Shown here piece by piece: positions 1 through 6,167 of a stretch of DNA of 8,660 nt. Each line of letters begins with the position of its first letter. Positions within the stretch are counted from its first letter, which is position 1. The position numbers and the translations under genes are program-made. Source of the stretch: Lachnospiraceae bacterium (GTDB lineage: Bacteria; Bacillota_A; Clostridia; Lachnospirales; Lachnospiraceae); NCBI GenBank assembly GCA_009774655.1, contig VSOD01000165.1:1-8660 (forward strand), given 5' to 3'. The notes under the pieces are model-generated. The model ran no database searches. It saw only the letters and a list, made by a program, of their open reading frames with translations, and was not told the DNA's origin.

Positions 1-2
1 AC

Positions 3-149
3 ATAGATGCGGTGGATCATGCCCATTACAAGGAAGAACAGAGGGCGTACTATCAGGGATTTGTGGACGGTATACAGGTTCTTGATGGATTGGGCATCGT
101 GAAAAAGCGTATTCGTATAAAAGAGCTTCTTAAAATATTTGAAAGATAG
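3..149 (+). CDS. C-terminal fragment of unknown small protein (5' end outside window)
   Basis: An open frame enters from the left edge and ends at a TAG at 147-149, giving 48 residues of a C-terminus. I do not recognise the family. The visible part is charged and looks helical: a DAVDHAHYKEE stretch, then RAYYQGFVDGIQVLDGLG, then a basic tail ending KIFER. The frame is followed within ten bases by a hairpin terminator, which supports it as the end of a real transcription unit. It faces the minus-strand XRE gene, so it probably belongs to DNA flanking the phage rather than to the phage early operon. The start codon and full length cannot be seen. Confidence 0.55.
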   Translation: MDAVDHAHYKEEQRAYYQGFVDGIQVLDGLGIVKKRIRIKELLKIFER

Positions 150-155
150 ACAAAG

Positions 156-187
156 AGGTGGCTGGCAGGACAGAAAGCGAGCCACCT
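156..187. terminator. Hairpin terminator between convergent genes
   Basis: AGGTGGCT at 156-163 pairs perfectly with AGCCACCT at 180-187 across a 16-nt loop. The plus-strand side continues TGTTTGTAT and the minus-strand side continues CTTTGTCT, so both tails are only moderately U-rich. It lies between the plus-strand gene ending at 149 and the minus-strand gene ending at 250, so it probably serves both as a bidirectional terminator. Confidence 0.6.
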
Positions 188-249
188 TGTTTGTATAGTT
201 CAGAATAATCCAGAAATATTCACGAAATAATACAGATATTGGGGATATT

Positions 250-597
250 CTATTCTTTGGGGTTCTTGGATGTCCGAAGATAGGCTTCCACAATAGCGAG
301 GATTGTTGTAATCTGTTCTTCCGTACATTGTGACAGATAAACCAACAGCCGCTGGTAGTCGAGGTTGTCTGCCGGGACAGTTGGATAAAAGAACGGATCG
401 GCGGAAATATGTAAGGCTCGTATGAGCTGCCCTAGCTTTTCAAGGCTTGGCACGTTTCCATGATTTTCGATTTCTTTGATATAGCGTGAGGAAACGCCGG
501 ATTTTTCAGCCAGTTCTTCATAGGTCAGTTTTTGCTCAGTTCTAGCCTGTTTCAGACGGAATCCCATTTCCTTGTCAATTTTCTTTTTACTTGCCAT
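250..597 (-). CDS. XRE-family helix-turn-helix transcriptional regulator, 115 aa
   Basis: A small cytoplasmic DNA-binding regulator. Residues about 12-66 form a Cro/C1-type helix-turn-helix, with RLKQARTEQKLTYEELAEKSGVSS followed by the recognition helix region RYIKEIENHG. The C-terminal 45 residues contain a hydrophobic helix (QITTILAIVEAYLRT) that may mediate dimerisation. The start at 597 is chosen because GGAGGT lies 6 bases upstream; the frame stays open further 5' but without a ribosome site. The starting MASKKK...MGFRL and the FFYP segment resemble a type of XRE regulator I associate with clostridial integrative elements. That is recalled family knowledge, not a search. It is probably an autoregulator of a neighbouring element and not the phage repressor, though a second lysogeny regulator of the phage cannot be excluded. 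Confidence 0.85.
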   Translation of the reverse strand: MASKKKIDKEMGFRLKQARTEQKLTYEELAEKSGVSSRYIKEIENHGNVPSLEKLGQLIRALHISADPFFYPTVPADNLDYQRLLVYLSQCTEEQITTILAIVEAYLRTSKNPKE

Positions 598-633
598 ATA
601 TGCACCTCCATGTATAGTGTAAGATTGTAAAAG

Positions 634-750
634 AAAAGTTATTTTTTCCTTTCTATTATAAAAATATTGTGTTCTCAAAGCATTGAATAATCTATGGTAT
701 AAGTATGACATTGATAAAGTGAATGCGTATTAAAAGTTATTTTTTCCTTT
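634..750. repeat. 19-bp direct repeat, two copies (634-652 and 732-750)
   Basis: AAAAGTTATTTTTTCCTTT occurs twice without mismatch, 98 bp apart start to start. The first copy lies in the 5' leader of the XRE gene, just downstream of a TATAAT (minus strand, 655-660); the second lies upstream of that promoter. Shorter related sequences, CAGAAAGGAAA at 761-771 and 845-855, lie in the opposite orientation. It could be a paired operator for the XRE regulator, or a set of transposase-binding sites at the phage left end. The sequence alone does not decide. Confidence 0.6.
655..660 (-). promoter_or_regulatory. Possible -10 element of the XRE gene promoter
   Basis: A perfect TATAAT is read on the minus strand, about 58 bp upstream of the XRE start codon. 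No good -35 sits at 17 bp; a TTGAGA lies too close, with a 12-bp spacer. The promoter call therefore rests on the -10 alone. One copy of the 19-bp repeat lies immediately downstream, where a bound regulator would block initiation. Confidence 0.35.
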
Positions 751-786
751 GTGATGCTTACAGAAAGGAAATCTACTTCAAACAAC

Positions 787-831
787 AAAACCTCCTTAAA
801 GCATGAATAATACAGCATTATAGGAGGTTTT
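787..831 (-). terminator. Terminator of the phage repressor gene
   Basis: AAAACCTCCT at 787-796 pairs with AGGAGGTTTT at 822-831 across a 25-nt loop. On the minus strand the stem is followed by TTTTGTTGTTTG, a terminator tail, about 27 bp after the repressor stop codon. The stem also ends in a T run on the plus strand, so it could act both ways and shield the repressor unit from the flank. Confidence 0.65.
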
Positions 832-857
832 TGATTCGTATATGCAGAAAGGAAAAA

Positions 858-1547
858 TTACTCCATTTTATATCCGGGGTTATCACGAAATTTCGTAATT
901 AATTCAAACCAATCATTTTGAGAATAATTTCTAATTTCTCTTTCATATATAAGATATGGATCACGGAAATATCCTTCTGTAGAAATAATACCAATATAAT
1001 CATCCAGTAATTTTCTGATTTCTTGGGATTTAGAAATAAATTGTGTTATGTCTGCTGTTGTAGGGATGTCAACTACGTGTTTATATTCCTCGTCTTCTGC
1101 AGCCCATTTTTCATAACAAAAGATATGCCGTCCTAAAATATAAAGATCCATAAGGAGTCCTTCTATTTTAGTAATCAAAAACAGAATATCAAGCATAGCA
1201 TCACCACTATCTTCAAAATATAATAATCTTAAGTAATTGGAAATAAGTTTATTTACACTCTCTAGGTATTGGCTATGTTCTTTTGCGAATTGATCACTTG
1301 TTACATATTGATATGCACTATCGATTCTTTCTTTGTAAACATTGTCAATTTCAGATTTCCCAAGTAAATAATCAATTGAAACTTGAAAAATTTCGGATAG
1401 TGCGACCAAAGTTCCATAACGAGGTTCTCTTTCGCCTCGTTCATATTTTACGTAAGTACTTTTTGCTATATTTAAAACAGATGCAATATTGTTTTGAGTC
1501 CATCCATTTTGTTCTCGAAGTTGTTTTAATCGTTCATGAAATTCCAT
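858..1547 (-). CDS. Phage repressor, XRE helix-turn-helix protein with helical C-terminus, 229 aa
   Basis: Predicted lysogeny repressor, the positional counterpart of Mu c. Residues about 4-60 form a Cro/C1-type helix-turn-helix (RLKQLREQNGWTQNNIASVLNI, then STYVKYERGEREP). The remaining 165 residues are mostly helical and I assign no known domain. There is no S24/LexA-type Ser-Lys autoprotease region and no HExxH metalloprotease motif, so induction would not be by self-cleavage of a recognisable kind. The start at 1547 is set by GAGG 8 bases upstream; the frame continues 5' through the regulatory region but without support. It is transcribed divergently from the Ner and transposase genes across 158 bp holding a clear operator dyad. 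Base composition is AT-rich, unlike the genes from about 2100 onward. Confidence 0.8.
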   Translation of the reverse strand: MEFHERLKQLREQNGWTQNNIASVLNIAKSTYVKYERGEREPRYGTLVALSEIFQVSIDYLLGKSEIDNVYKERIDSAYQYVTSDQFAKEHSQYLESVNKLISNYLRLLYFEDSGDAMLDILFLITKIEGLLMDLYILGRHIFCYEKWAAEDEEYKHVVDIPTTADITQFISKSQEIRKLLDDYIGIISTEGYFRDPYLIYEREIRNYSQNDWFELITKFRDNPGYKME

Positions 1548-1587
1548 AGCTACATCCTCATTTCTGTTTAAATTTGTAATGCCTAAA

Positions 1588-1617
1588 ATTATATCACTTA
1601 TTCCCCATATTGTGCAA
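1588..1617 (-). promoter_or_regulatory. Repressor promoter with extended -10
   Basis: Read on the minus strand, TGATATAAT (1588-1596) is a full extended -10 (TGnTATAAT). A weak -35, TTGCAC at 1612-1617, lies 18 bp upstream. The start point would be about 35 bp before the repressor start codon. It is placed for divergent expression opposite the early promoter. Confidence 0.6.
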
Positions 1618-1636
1618 TTAAATATCAAAACATATC

Positions 1637-1665
1637 TTGACATACCCAAAATGTACAACTATAAT
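1637..1665 (+). promoter_or_regulatory. Early promoter for the Ner-transposase operon, perfect consensus
   Basis: TTGACA at 1637-1642 and TATAAT at 1660-1665 are separated by exactly 17 bp, so this is a perfect consensus sigma-A promoter. Transcription should start near 1672 and read into the Ner-like gene (ATG 1706) and the transposase. Such a strong promoter needs tight repression in a lysogen, consistent with the operator dyad that overlaps it. Confidence 0.85.
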
Positions 1666-1693
1666 AATTGCATTGGTTACACATTTTGGGTAT
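1642..1693. promoter_or_regulatory. Operator: 13-bp perfect inverted repeat bracketing the early promoter
   Basis: ATACCCAAAATGT at 1642-1654 is exactly complementary in reverse to ACATTTTGGGTAT at 1681-1693, with a 26-bp gap. The left arm fills the -35/-10 spacer and the right arm lies in the early leader, about 10-22 bp after the predicted start point. The left arm is upstream of the start point and so absent from the transcript; this is therefore a DNA binding site and not an RNA hairpin. By analogy with Mu it would bind the repressor, and possibly Ner and the transposase N-terminus (enhancer function). Which protein binds is inference. Confidence 0.75.
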
Positions 1694-1705
1694 TGGAGGG
1701 ATATA

Positions 1706-1912
1706 ATGAAAATATTAGTAAATGTAAAAGAATTGCAAAAAGCAAGAATCAAAAAGGGATATTCTCAAAGAGAATTGGCTCGCCAAGCAGGAGTATCTTC
1801 TTTAACTGTAAATTATTTAGAACAAAATAAAAGCATTCCACGGCCTGCTACATTAAGAAAATTATGTATTGCATTAGATTTAGACATAACAGAAATTTGT
1901 AATATTCTATAA
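1706..1912 (+). CDS. Ner-like small helix-turn-helix regulator, 68 aa
   Basis: A small cytoplasmic DNA-binding protein, almost entirely one Cro/C1-type helix-turn-helix: NVKELQKARIKKGYSQRELA, then QAGVSSLTVNYLEQNKSIPRP, then a closing segment ending in LDITEICNIL. The start at 1706 has GGAGGG 5 bases upstream; the upstream extension of the frame runs through the promoter and is not real. Size and position (first gene of the rightward early operon, divergent from the repressor) match Mu Ner, a Cro-like negative regulator that turns down both early and repressor transcription. The fold is clear from sequence; the Ner role is inferred from position. It ends 27 bp before the transposase start. 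Confidence 0.8.
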   Translation: MKILVNVKELQKARIKKGYSQRELARQAGVSSLTVNYLEQNKSIPRPATLRKLCIALDLDITEICNIL

Positions 1913-1939
1913 ATATTATTATTCTAGGAGAAATTGGAA

Positions 1940-3778
1940 TTGAAATGGTTAACTGTAACACAAGTAGCACATCTTTTAGATTTGAATGTAAGAAGTGTTC
2001 GATATAGGGCGTTAAAAGGCCTATACATATATCAATATGTAGATGGACATGGAGAGGGGCGTGGCGGTAAAAAAATAGAGATACTGTTATCTTCACTTCC
2101 AAATGATGCCATAGCCCGTTACTACGACCGCGAACCTGTAAGAAATGAGGTGAAAGAAATGGAAGGGTTCTCAAAGCGGCAGAAAGAAGAAGCCAATAAT
2201 AAAGCATGGGTTCTCGACCTTTACCATCACCGTGGCAAAGGCGTAACGATCGAGGAATTTCTGGATCAGTACAACCGCGAGCATGGCGAGTCCATCACAA
2301 AGGCAAACATCTTCCAGTGGCAGAAGAAGTTCAAGCGGGGCGGCACTGCTGCCCTTGTGGATCGCCGGGGCGAGTACAAGCGCGGTACAACGACGATACC
2401 GGATGAAGCATGGGATTACTTCTATTCCTTATATATGACACAGCAGAAACGAGGCGTCCAGATCTGCTATGACTACACAAAGAAGGAATATCCGGACATC
2501 CCAAGCGTGTATGCATTCCACCGGAAAGTGAAGACGATCCCTGAATACGCACTGATCCGCTACCGGGATGGGGAACATGCTTTCCGTGACATGCTGCCGA
2601 GCATGGACAGGAATAAGAAAGATATCGCTTCCAATGCCGTATGGTTCAGCGATCATCATCATATCGATGTTTTTACCAAGAATGAGGAAAGGTCGAAGCC
2701 GTGCCGCATGTGGCTGACAGTCTTCTTTGACGCCCGGTCTAATAAGGTCATATCATACATATGCAGGAATGCGGATCCTGATGCGGCAGTCATCAAGCAG
2801 GCCATGAAAAAGGGGATCAAAGCCTTTGGCGTCCCGGATGAAGTCTATTTCGACAACGGCAAGGATTACCGCGCAAAGGCATTCCGGCAGGATTTTGATC
2901 TGTCGCTGGTGCACCAGATCGGGATCGGGAATATTTATGCCAAGCCTTACCACGGGCAGGCAAAGACGGTCGAAAGGTTCTTTAAGACCTTTACGGAACG
3001 TTTCTGTAAGATGCTCCCTACCTATACAGGAAAGGATGCAAAGAACCGTCCGGAGATGATGCAGGTTTCAGATGAAGACATCCTGACGCTGGCACCATCA
3101 ATAGAAGAATTCCTTGTCTGTCTTGATAATTATATGGAGGATTACAACCATACTCCCAGCAGGGGGAAAGACCTTGACGGGAAGAGTCCGGATGAGGTCT
3201 ATTACCAGAACCTGTCTGTAAAGAAGATGGTCACGGACAGCAAGGCCCTTGACCTGCTGTGCGGTACGTTTGATATGAGGACGGTGGGAAAGAACGGGAT
3301 CCGCTTTAAGAACAGGTATTACTGGAACGAAGGACTGCTGCCATATCTCAATAAGAAGGTAGTCATCAATTATACCAGCGATAACATGGATCTTCTGTAT
3401 GTGTTTGATGAAGACCGGCGCGCCGTCTGTACGGCAGAAGCAAAAGTACGGACGCCGTTCAGGAATACGACCGAAGCGGATTTCAAGAAGGCAGAGAAAG
3501 AAAGGCGTGCAGCCCGGAACCTCGTCAGGAAGTACAAACCGGTGATGGAACATGACACGATGAGCCTTATAGCAAGGAACCAGCTTGCAGAGCAGGCTCA
3601 GAAAGATACCGTTTACAGTCCTGCTGCCGTTGAGCCGGTGGAACTGGATTTCGATACAGGCGTATTTGAAGCAAAACGTTCTCCCAGAGATGCTGATCCG
3701 GCCGTACCGGATATACAGAGCGTCTTATTAGATAGATATCTGGAAGAAGAGAAAAAACGAAAGGCAGGAGGTTATTAG
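1940..3778 (+). CDS. Mu-type DDE transposase (MuA homologue), 612 aa
   Basis: Catalyses strand nicking and transfer in replicative transposition. Numbering is from the TTG at 1940. Residues 1-60 form a MuA-type winged-helix domain (LTVTQVAHLLDLNVRSVRYR, then GRGGKKIEILLSSLP). About 80-150 is a second helical DNA-binding region. About 230-410 is the RNase-H-like core: Asp238 (WFSD), Asp305 (YFDNGKDY) and Glu345 in GQAKTVERFF, the last matching MuA's GQAKPVERAF. About 450-505 is a beta-barrel; the rest is a charged tail ending EEEKKRKAGGY. Length is close to MuA (663 aa). An in-frame TTG at 1934 is only 3 bases from AGGAG, whereas 1940 is 9 bases away, so 1940 is preferred; no ATG is available. 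The first 40-60 codons are AT-rich, unlike the rest. The ATPase follows 1 base later. Confidence 0.93.
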   Translation: MKWLTVTQVAHLLDLNVRSVRYRALKGLYIYQYVDGHGEGRGGKKIEILLSSLPNDAIARYYDREPVRNEVKEMEGFSKRQKEEANNKAWVLDLYHHRGKGVTIEEFLDQYNREHGESITKANIFQWQKKFKRGGTAALVDRRGEYKRGTTTIPDEAWDYFYSLYMTQQKRGVQICYDYTKKEYPDIPSVYAFHRKVKTIPEYALIRYRDGEHAFRDMLPSMDRNKKDIASNAVWFSDHHHIDVFTKNEERSKPCRMWLTVFFDARSNKVISYICRNADPDAAVIKQAMKKGIKAFGVPDEVYFDNGKDYRAKAFRQDFDLSLVHQIGIGNIYAKPYHGQAKTVERFFKTFTERFCKMLPTYTGKDAKNRPEMMQVSDEDILTLAPSIEEFLVCLDNYMEDYNHTPSRGKDLDGKSPDEVYYQNLSVKKMVTDSKALDLLCGTFDMRTVGKNGIRFKNRYYWNEGLLPYLNKKVVINYTSDNMDLLYVFDEDRRAVCTAEAKVRTPFRNTTEADFKKAEKERRAARNLVRKYKPVMEHDTMSLIARNQLAEQAQKDTVYSPAAVEPVELDFDTGVFEAKRSPRDADPAVPDIQSVLLDRYLEEEKKRKAGGY

Positions 3779-3779
3779 A

Positions 3780-4676
3780 ATGTATCATGAGGTAGTAAAA
3801 GAACTGCTGGATTTTATGAAAGAATCCGGCAAATCGCAGCAGCAGATCGCAAAAGAGTCCGCGCTGTCCACGTCTGTTATCTCCCAGTTCCTCAATCAGT
3901 CTTATAAGGGAAATAATGAAGAGGTAGCGAGGACGGTCTTACAGTATCTGGATATGGCAAGGCTGCAGAACATAAAAGCAAAGCATTCCTGCTTTTATGA
4001 AGGCATGCACAATACAAGGGCCGTATTGTTTGCCTGCCATTACGCCCACCGCCACGGTGACATATCCCTTATCTTTGGGGATGCCGGGGCAGGGAAAACG
4101 ACAGCACTCAAACACTATACGGAAGAACATCCCGGTGTCGTAATGGTCACGGCGAACTCATGCACATCTTCCGCCGCTTCCATCCTGCAGATGATCGGCA
4201 GCAGGACAGGAAGGACACTGCCGGGAAAAAAAGAAGCCATGATGTCGGATCTGGTAGAGTATTTCAAGGATACAGGGCGGCTGGTCATCATAGACGAGGC
4301 TGACCATCTGACCATGTCCGCCCTGCAGGCAGTCCGGAACCTGAACGATCAGGCAGGAGTAGGGGTCATCCTCTCCGGCAATACCAGGATCTATACCCAG
4401 CTCCTGCAGGGGCCAAAGTGTAGTGAACTGCAGCAGCTCAGGCAGCGGATCGTGGTGCGGCGCATGGTAAGGAACGAATACGGATTGGAGGAATTCAAGG
4501 CGATCTTCCCGGATGTCCCGGAAGATTGTCTCCCATATCTGATCAAGATGGCCAATGACGAGAGCCTGCGCGCCACGGTCAAGATATTGGAACTTGCTTA
4601 TGAATTTGCAGACACAGACAATATCAGCAAAAAGATACTGCAGCAGGTCAGGATGCAGTTAACAGGAGGATTATAA
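3780..4676 (+). CDS. MuB-like AAA ATPase, transposition target-selection protein, 298 aa
   Basis: ATP-dependent DNA-binding partner of the transposase. In Mu, MuB coats target DNA, delivers it to MuA and provides target immunity. Residues about 8-55 are a helix-turn-helix (SGKSQQQIAKESALSTSVIS), as at the MuB N-terminus. Walker A is GDAGAGKTT at 100-108, Walker B is LVIIDEADHL at 168-177, and a sensor-like VILSGN is at 196-201. The basic RQRIVVRRMVRN segment follows, and the C-terminal 70 residues are helical. Length matches MuB (312 aa). The start at 3780 has AGGAGG 8 bases upstream, located inside the last codons of the transposase gene, so the two are probably translated from one message. 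All ATPase motifs are intact. Confidence 0.92.
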   Translation: MYHEVVKELLDFMKESGKSQQQIAKESALSTSVISQFLNQSYKGNNEEVARTVLQYLDMARLQNIKAKHSCFYEGMHNTRAVLFACHYAHRHGDISLIFGDAGAGKTTALKHYTEEHPGVVMVTANSCTSSAASILQMIGSRTGRTLPGKKEAMMSDLVEYFKDTGRLVIIDEADHLTMSALQAVRNLNDQAGVGVILSGNTRIYTQLLQGPKCSELQQLRQRIVVRRMVRNEYGLEEFKAIFPDVPEDCLPYLIKMANDESLRATVKILELAYEFADTDNISKKILQQVRMQLTGGL

Positions 4677-4677
4677 G

Positions 4678-5259
4678 ATGATAATGCTAATAGAAGACAG
4701 GATGCCGCACATAGAGATTTCGTTTCAGGCAAAGAACGGGAGACTCAACAGGGATAACATACTGGATGCCTATGAAGACCTTACGACTGCCTACAACGGG
4801 GTACATGATTTTATCAATATACTGGATTGCATATGCGCAGAGATGTATTCTCTGGATGAAGCCATTGTAGCAGGGTTCTTCATAACGGATGCGCTGGATG
4901 GATGTTTTGTAAAAGACGGATACAGGGAGAAGGCAAAGTATATGAGAATTAGCGGGCATGACGTCATCATGACAGTATACAGCCATATGATCCTTACCGA
5001 TAGTGAACTGGAAGGATCCAGATTTGACGGGGATAACGGAAAACACTACAGACTGAGTGCTGTGAAGATCAACGAACATGAAAGCAGCATGAAGACCACC
5101 TACACCGTCAGGAATACAGACACTACAGAGCAGGATCTATTTCAGGTAGCACAAAGGACGCAGCAGATCCGGAACTCTGCCGCATGCAGCGTCTCCATGA
5201 ATAGAGTGTTCAAAGAAAATGGAGAGCAGCCACGCCAATGGCCACTCCCCGGAAGATGA
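4678..5259 (+). CDS. Unknown early protein following the ATPase, 193 aa
   Basis: I do not recognise this protein. It begins 1 base after the ATPase stop with AGGAGG 8 bases ahead of ATG 4678; a second ATG at 4684 is possible but worse spaced. It is mixed alpha/beta, with acidic and aromatic residues spread through it (ILDAYEDLTTAYNGVHDFIN, then a hydrophobic AIVAGFFITDAL) and a polar tail ending PRQWPLPGR. There is no signal peptide and no convincing membrane segment. In Mu this position holds small genes such as kil and gam, but I see no similarity to Gam. The stop codon lies inside a long hairpin (5251-5298). Function is unassigned; co-transcription with the transposition genes is likely. 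Confidence 0.8.
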   Translation: MIMLIEDRMPHIEISFQAKNGRLNRDNILDAYEDLTTAYNGVHDFINILDCICAEMYSLDEAIVAGFFITDALDGCFVKDGYREKAKYMRISGHDVIMTVYSHMILTDSELEGSRFDGDNGKHYRLSAVKINEHESSMKTTYTVRNTDTTEQDLFQVAQRTQQIRNSAACSVSMNRVFKENGEQPRQWPLPGR

Positions 5260-5298
5260 GTAAACTCACCACAGAACAAGTTGAGTTTACCATCTTCC
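5251..5298 (+). other. Long hairpin spanning a stop codon
   Basis: GGAAGATG (5251-5258) pairs with CATCTTCC (5291-5298), and GTAAACTCA (5260-5268) pairs with TGAGTTTAC (5282-5290). Only A5259 is bulged, and the loop is 13 nt. The TGA stop of the upstream gene is 5257-5259, so the bulged base is the last base of the stop codon. No T run follows, so it is not a standard terminator. It could be an RNA processing or attenuation hairpin between operon genes, or a protein-binding dyad in DNA. Confidence 0.65.
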
Positions 5299-5307
5299 AG
5301 TCTTAAA

Positions 5308-5321
5308 CGCAAGTCGCAAGT
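5308..5321 (+). repeat. 7-bp tandem repeat, two copies
   Basis: CGCAAGT occurs twice back to back and is followed by CAAG, a partial third copy. It lies in the leader between the long hairpin and the next gene. It is too short to interpret firmly. Confidence 0.4.
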
Positions 5322-5360
5322 CAAGAGGTTCTATTTTAAATAGGAAGGAAGGTGTTATCT

Positions 5361-5681
5361 ATGGAAAGGTTCATTGTAAAGTATCATCCGGCAGACAGGG
5401 AGACAGCGAGTCTTGTCATGTCCGCGATCCTGCGGACGCTGCCACATTCCTGCGATCTCTGCCAGATCGATTCCCTCTGGGGCAGTGACCGCCACATGGT
5501 CATGAACAAGATCGTTGTCAGATACTGTCAGCGGACATGCGAAGATACTGCGGCGCGTCTGGCGGCAGCAGTCATGGATGTGCTCAACAGCCGGGCAGTG
5601 GACAAGGTCATCCTGTCCGATGGGAACGCCACCTATATCAGGTACATATACAGGCCGCCTGCTGTCTGTATCCTGTTCTGA
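5361..5681 (+). CDS. Unknown small protein, 106 aa
   Basis: I do not recognise this protein. The ATG at 5361 is chosen because AAGGAAGG lies 8 bases upstream; the in-frame GTG at 5352 overlaps that ribosome site and is unlikely. The product is a compact soluble protein with alternating strand-like and helical parts: RFIVKYHP, then TASLVMSAILRTL, MVMNKIVVRYCQ, AARLAAAVMDVL and KVILSDGNATYIRYIY. It has five cysteines, including a CDLC pair, but no recognisable metal-binding pattern. It is separated from the upstream gene by about 100 bp holding the long hairpin and a short tandem repeat, so it may have its own signals. Codon use matches the neighbouring phage genes. Confidence 0.75.
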   Translation: MERFIVKYHPADRETASLVMSAILRTLPHSCDLCQIDSLWGSDRHMVMNKIVVRYCQRTCEDTAARLAAAVMDVLNSRAVDKVILSDGNATYIRYIYRPPAVCILF

Positions 5682-5763
5682 CACGGCATCGCGCCAGAAG
5701 GCCCATATACGTAAAAAACCGCTTCAATGAAGAATTTTACACCAAAACAGAAAGAGGCACCTG

Positions 5764-5791
5764 TTGAAACCGTTTAAAGGGGTTTTAAACT
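5764..5791 (+). promoter_or_regulatory. Promoter-like site with internal GTTTAAA/TTTAAAC dyad
   Basis: TTGAAA at 5764-5769 and TAAACT at 5786-5791 are 16 bp apart and could form a sigma-A promoter for the duplicated genes starting at 5832. The spacer and -10 hold an inverted repeat, GTTTAAA (5772-5778) with TTTAAAC (5784-5790), placed where a bound regulator would control it. The -10 matches consensus at only 4 of 6 positions. Confidence 0.45.
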
Positions 5792-5831
5792 AGGTTCCTG
5801 CTACTACAGGGCAGTAAAGGAGGAAAATTGC

Positions 5832-6167
5832 ATGGTAAAGATCAAATTATTAGATGAAAAATGGATGGAGGACACAATAAACGGGCTGCTGGCAGCAGAG
5901 GAAGGCATAACGGATCTGGAAAAGGATGTCTGCATGGAAAAGGGCTATCAGGAGACCGACCAGATGATCAGGACGATCGAAGGGCTGGCAGCAGGCACGC
6001 CCACCGCGGACATGCTCGTGGAATATAAGGACGCGATCGAGAGCAAAGCAGGCTATGAATATACCGCCGCCTATCTGAACGGGATCAAGAAAGGGTTCCA
6101 GCTTGCCATGTTCATAGGACTGGATAAAGGAGGGATGCCGCATGGTAAAGATCAGGTTATTGGATGA
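5832..6167 (+). CDS. Unknown protein, first of a tandem duplicate pair, 111 aa
   Basis: Family not recognised. AAGGAGG lies 8 bases before ATG 5832. The protein is acidic at the front (KLLDEKWMEDTINGLL) and helical. Its conserved core AAGTPTADMLVEYKDAIES is followed by YTAAYLNGIKKGFQLA. The next gene is a clear paralogue with the same architecture, including 39 consecutive identical bases (5987-6025 and 6297-6335). The last 26 bp overlap the start of that paralogue in another frame, so the final residues (about HGKDQVIG) come from DNA that encodes the paralogue's N-terminus; the original C-terminus probably ended earlier. The TTGAAA/TAAACT site upstream may drive this group. No catalytic motif is seen; a structural or regulatory role is possible but unsupported. 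Confidence 0.8.
   Translation: MVKIKLLDEKWMEDTINGLLAAEEGITDLEKDVCMEKGYQETDQMIRTIEGLAAGTPTADMLVEYKDAIESKAGYEYTAAYLNGIKKGFQLAMFIGLDKGGMPHGKDQVIG

Noticed and set aside
3..149. Similarity of the edge fragment to the duplicated genes at 5832-6474 (DA-[VI]-[DE] ... AY-x-x-G pattern)
   Set aside because: The resemblance is a few spaced residues in a 48-residue helical fragment, too little to claim a family link.
634..750. 19-bp direct repeats as a target-site duplication flanking an insertion
   Set aside because: Mu-type insertion gives about 5-bp duplications, and only 79 bp without a transposase lies between the copies.
858..1547. Possible self-cleaving (S24/LexA-type) or metalloprotease domain in the repressor
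   Set aside because: No Ala-Gly cleavage site with downstream Ser/Lys pattern and no HExxH motif can be seen in the C-terminal part.
1283..1549. Plus-strand frame of 88 codons opposite the repressor
   Set aside because: It lies wholly antisense to the helix-turn-helix gene, has no ribosome site and no recognisable protein character.
3098..3553. Open frame of 151 codons on the minus strand inside the transposase gene
   Set aside because: It is the shadow of a strongly supported gene with intact catalytic motifs, and has no ribosome site. The same applies to the other minus-strand frames from 2331 to 8178.
5251..5298. Long hairpin as a standard rho-independent terminator
   Set aside because: No T run follows the stem, so it is listed as a hairpin of unknown role.
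5515..5767. Two overlapping plus-strand frames at the end of the 106-aa gene
   Set aside because: Both are out of frame with a gene that has a good start, neither has a ribosome site, and they run into the promoter-like region.
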